A stretch of 8,260 bases of DNA from QQUD01 sp039029915 (lineage in GTDB: Bacteria > Chloroflexota > Anaerolineae > Promineifilales > Promineifilaceae), in assembly GCA_039029915.1 (NCBI GenBank), contig JBCCFD010000371.1, positions 1 through 8,260 of the forward strand, written 5' to 3'. The position numbers and the translations under genes are program-made. The notes under the pieces were generated by a model. That model searched no databases. It was given only the letters and a program-made list of their open reading frames with translations, and was not told the origin of the DNA. This document shows positions 7,501 to 8,260 of the stretch, piece by piece; position 1 is the first letter of the stretch, and each line of letters opens with the position of its first letter.

Positions 7501-7841
7501 TTAAAGCGTTAGAACCAGCGGTTGAAGCGTTGAAGGGCGGCACCTCTATCGCGATTGCACCAGAGGGCACCCGCAGTAAGACAACGAAGCTGGGCAAGTT
7601 CAAAAAGGGCGCTTTTCACATGGCGATGCAGGCTGGGGTACCGATTGTGCCTATGGTGATAAAAAATGCACACGATGCAATGCCGAAGGGGTCTTTTATA
7701 ATACGGCCGTCTACTATCGAAGTCACGGTTCTCCCGCCTATCCCAACAGAACATTGGACCAAAGACAATCTCGATGAGCGCATCGCAGAGGTTCGCAGCA
7801 TGTTCCTACGCGAGCTTGGGCAGGTCGAGGAAGCCGAATAG
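4575..7841 (+). CDS. PlsB-like acyltransferase / HAD-IB phosphatase / PlsC acyltransferase fusion
   Basis: A 1088-residue fusion of three enzyme domains. Residues about 80-320 are a glycerol-3-phosphate acyltransferase: motif I HKTYLD (H92, D97), motif II GIIFIRR (134-140), motif III EGTRSR (171-176), motif IV VPVS (208-211), then VTPITTTSLVSTALLS, as in the C-terminal region of PlsB/DHAPAT proteins. About 320-600 is a helical PlsB-like C-terminal region. About 630-820 is a HAD-IB phosphatase (SerB-like): DLDRT (D636, D638), S739, K784 in GEGKA, and TDSHEDLPLL (D807, D811). About 855-880 is a hydrophobic, Gly/Ala-rich segment that may sit in the membrane. About 915-1060 is PlsC: NHQSSAD (H925, D930), FVDRG (966-970), PEGTRS (E997) and VPIVP (1022-1026). 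All catalytic residues are present. Expected role: two successive acylations of glycerol 3-phosphate to phosphatidic acid at the membrane. The HAD substrate is unknown. In Mycobacterium, a HAD-PlsC fusion lies beside a separate PlsB2 gene; here all three parts are joined. Four ACGGCCGT copies lie inside. Confidence 0.92.
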   Translation: MREIIDSPAYQEAIGSLAKELSLPAEQVLKESETYLKEMYTTHNALVDYVGFEGSRYMLSRSYKQGIDVVPEQIEQISELMRDHTVAFVITHKTYLDTFVLSVALAEFGLQMPYTFGGINMSFTGAGQLGRRAGIIFIRRSFKDNLIYKTVLRQFISHLIKDKADFTWALEGTRSRTGKLVWPKLGILKYIAEGAKAAKVKSNHVKYVPVSIGYDMIPDVPAMTAEGQGAKKESESLSGVVKYFRRMGKQFGQVSIRFGEPVQIHDDTAVPDFEDQGKYTPEQRNLQKLAFELVHNINRVTPITTTSLVSTALLSKFNTTQSDIVADVRQMIDAIERRDPTLYVDFGKSITQSVQRALRLLAKATVVEKKSNEADPRYAINANKYLMAVYYSNMSAHQFLNGALIELALLHAAPKRGEDRIHGFWAEIMRLRDLFKFEFFYSKKPIFSDEVESELDLLDLDWRSHFSDSTEKTLGLLDQKPVLLAHAILYPYVETYRVVCHTLSQRNYDTPFDDKAFIQACMTNGEELHWQGKVQRVESISKPFIENGIRLIKNMGLVTDEPSETNSAAINKLISKLDYLMERMQTLQDMAKERSQQRPAIMPREIIPPTAVSPHADIAQDALSAPNGPEIGAFFDLDRTLIEGFSAKEFVQERLFSGQMSRKEIISQFFGLMIYAIGNRNFAGLAAIGARGVEGVPEKDLQEFGEMVYSKHLANAIYPESRALVEAHKAKGHTVAIISAATPYQVEPVARELGIEHVMCTRMEVKDGHFTGNIVDPPVWGEGKAIVARELIEKFNLDPEQSYFYTDSHEDLPLLELVGKPRPLNPDEKLEELAEDQGWPVQAFRSRGRPSLMNMIRTTLSFGSMAPALAAGLGLGALRGSRQDGTNAMTRTLGDLGTALAGIDLDVTGEENIWAARPAVFIFNHQSSADLLIGAKLLKKDATAIAKKELQYSIAGPLLMAGGVVFVDRGDKKKAIKALEPAVEALKGGTSIAIAPEGTRSKTTKLGKFKKGAFHMAMQAGVPIVPMVIKNAHDAMPKGSFIIRPSTIEVTVLPPIPTEHWTKDNLDERIAEVRSMFLRELGQVEEAE

Positions 7842-7894
7842 CTAATTAACTTCCGTTGAGTGAAGCATCTCAACATTGTAAAAAAGAGAGCTCG

Positions 7895-8260
7895 TTAAAT
7901 CCGCATGACCCCATAGCCTGCTTTTTCAAATGGGGCATTTAGTGAGGCAGAGATTGCCATGCCGAGCACATTGCGCGTATCTAACGGATCAATCACACCA
8001 TCATCCCATAGCTCAGAGGTAGCATAATAGGCGTTGCCCTGTTCCAAATACTCCGCTTCAATCTTTTGCCGAAAAGCAAGTTGATCCACCTCAGATAATG
8101 ATTCACCTTTTCGCTGGAACGACTTCATGCGAATTTGCAGCAGCGTTTTAGCCGCCTGTTCTCCCCCCATCACTGAAATTTGTGAGTTCGGCCATGTAAA
8201 AATAAAACGAGGATCATACGCTCGGCCCGCCATAGCATAATTGCCAGCTCCAAAAGAACC
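7895..8260 (-). CDS. mccB: methylcrotonyl-CoA carboxylase beta subunit, C-terminal end (partial)
   Basis: The minus-strand frame enters from the right edge in phase and ends at TAA (7897-7895), giving 121 residues of the C-terminal carboxyltransferase region. The blocks GSFGAGNYAMAGRAYDPRF, WPNSQISVMGGEQAA, ELWDDGVIDPLDTRNVLGMA and SASLNAPFEKAGYGVMRI match the biotin-dependent acyl-CoA carboxylase beta family, and GAGNYxMxGRAY with WPN is typical of the methylcrotonyl-CoA subgroup. This enzyme carboxylates 3-methylcrotonyl-CoA in leucine breakdown, together with a biotin-carrying alpha subunit not seen here. The ATG at 8233 is internal, because the reading frame and conservation continue upstream of it to the window edge. 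A propionyl- or geranyl-CoA carboxylase is less likely. The gene is convergent with the fusion gene across 53 bases. Confidence 0.87.
   Translation of the reverse strand, partial: GSFGAGNYAMAGRAYDPRFIFTWPNSQISVMGGEQAAKTLLQIRMKSFQRKGESLSEVDQLAFRQKIEAEYLEQGNAYYATSELWDDGVIDPLDTRNVLGMAISASLNAPFEKAGYGVMRI

Larger units (their letters stand above)
84..7710. repeat. dispersed family of 12 exact ACGGCCGT palindromes
   Basis: Exact copies start at 84, 492, 536, 1494, 1510, 1793, 3333, 4320, 5376, 6402, 7037 and 7703. Nine are in coding sequence and three are intergenic. Eleven of twelve have an A before or a T after the core, giving a 9-base consensus AACGGCCGT on one strand or the other; five are the full AACGGCCGTT. 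Near misses are GCGGCCGT at 716-723 and ACGGCCCT at 5505-5512. In genes the copies are read as T-A-V (five), R-P-L/S (three) and N-G-R (one). They are therefore in all three frames and cannot be explained by one amino-acid preference. No copy lies in the HD gene, the 75-residue gene or the carboxylase fragment. Confidence 0.95.

Noticed and set aside
7855..7874. Hairpin GTTGAG/CTCAAC between the convergent fusion and carboxylase genes as a terminator
   Set aside because: The stem has six base pairs with an 8-base loop and no T run follows on either strand in the right place; the A run at 7880-7885 would precede the hairpin on the minus strand.
7895..8233. ATG at 8233 as the start of a short separate gene
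   Set aside because: The frame stays open and conserved (GSFGAGNYA) up to the window edge, so this ATG is internal to a longer carboxylase gene.

Overview
The window reads as ordinary bacterial chromosome: dense, intron-free genes with mixed orientation. There is no phage, IS or plasmid gene, and I see no tRNA, rRNA or CRISPR array. The organism is uncertain. A glucosidase of the bacterial GH63-like type, a PlsB-HAD-PlsC fusion and a methylcrotonyl-CoA carboxylase would suit a heterotrophic, membrane-rich bacterium. My best guess is Chloroflexota (Anaerolineae-like), but this is inference, not read from a marker gene.

Layout, left to right. (1) 1-976, minus: the N-terminal 325 residues of a GH63-like glucosidase, cut by the window edge. 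(2) 1223-1450, plus: a 75-residue hypothetical protein followed by a strong hairpin terminator at 1491-1523. (3) 1609-2574, minus: a class-3 lipase with a GTG start, a good ribosome binding site and a very acidic insertion. (4) 2665-3183, minus: a small HD-domain phosphohydrolase. (5) 3238-4143, minus: an AT-rich HEAT-like repeat protein. (6) 4144-4574: a 431-base divergent intergenic region with candidate promoters on both strands and a remarkable repeat structure. (7) 4575-7841, plus: a 1088-residue fusion of a glycerol-3-phosphate acyltransferase, a HAD-IB phosphatase and a 1-acylglycerol-3-phosphate acyltransferase. (8) 7895-8260, minus: the C-terminal end of a methylcrotonyl-CoA carboxylase beta subunit, cut by the window edge.

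The genes do not form one pathway. The fusion protein could carry out both acylations of phosphatidic acid synthesis on one chain, and the lipase and the carboxylase are loosely related to acyl-group metabolism. The HEAT and HD genes are AT-richer than their flanks and may be a later acquisition.

The most striking signal is not a gene. The 8-base palindrome ACGGCCGT occurs 12 times exactly in 8260 bases, where about 0.13 would be expected by chance. It lies in coding and intergenic DNA and in all three reading frames, and one closely spaced pair forms the stem of a terminator. That resembles both the cyanobacterial HIP1 palindrome and the DNA uptake sequences of Neisseria and Pasteurellaceae. 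A second signal is a set of three AAAACCTGACAG repeats spaced about 43-44 bases apart in the leader of the fusion gene. Two of them form a perfect 17-base inverted repeat that could act as an operator array or an attenuator.
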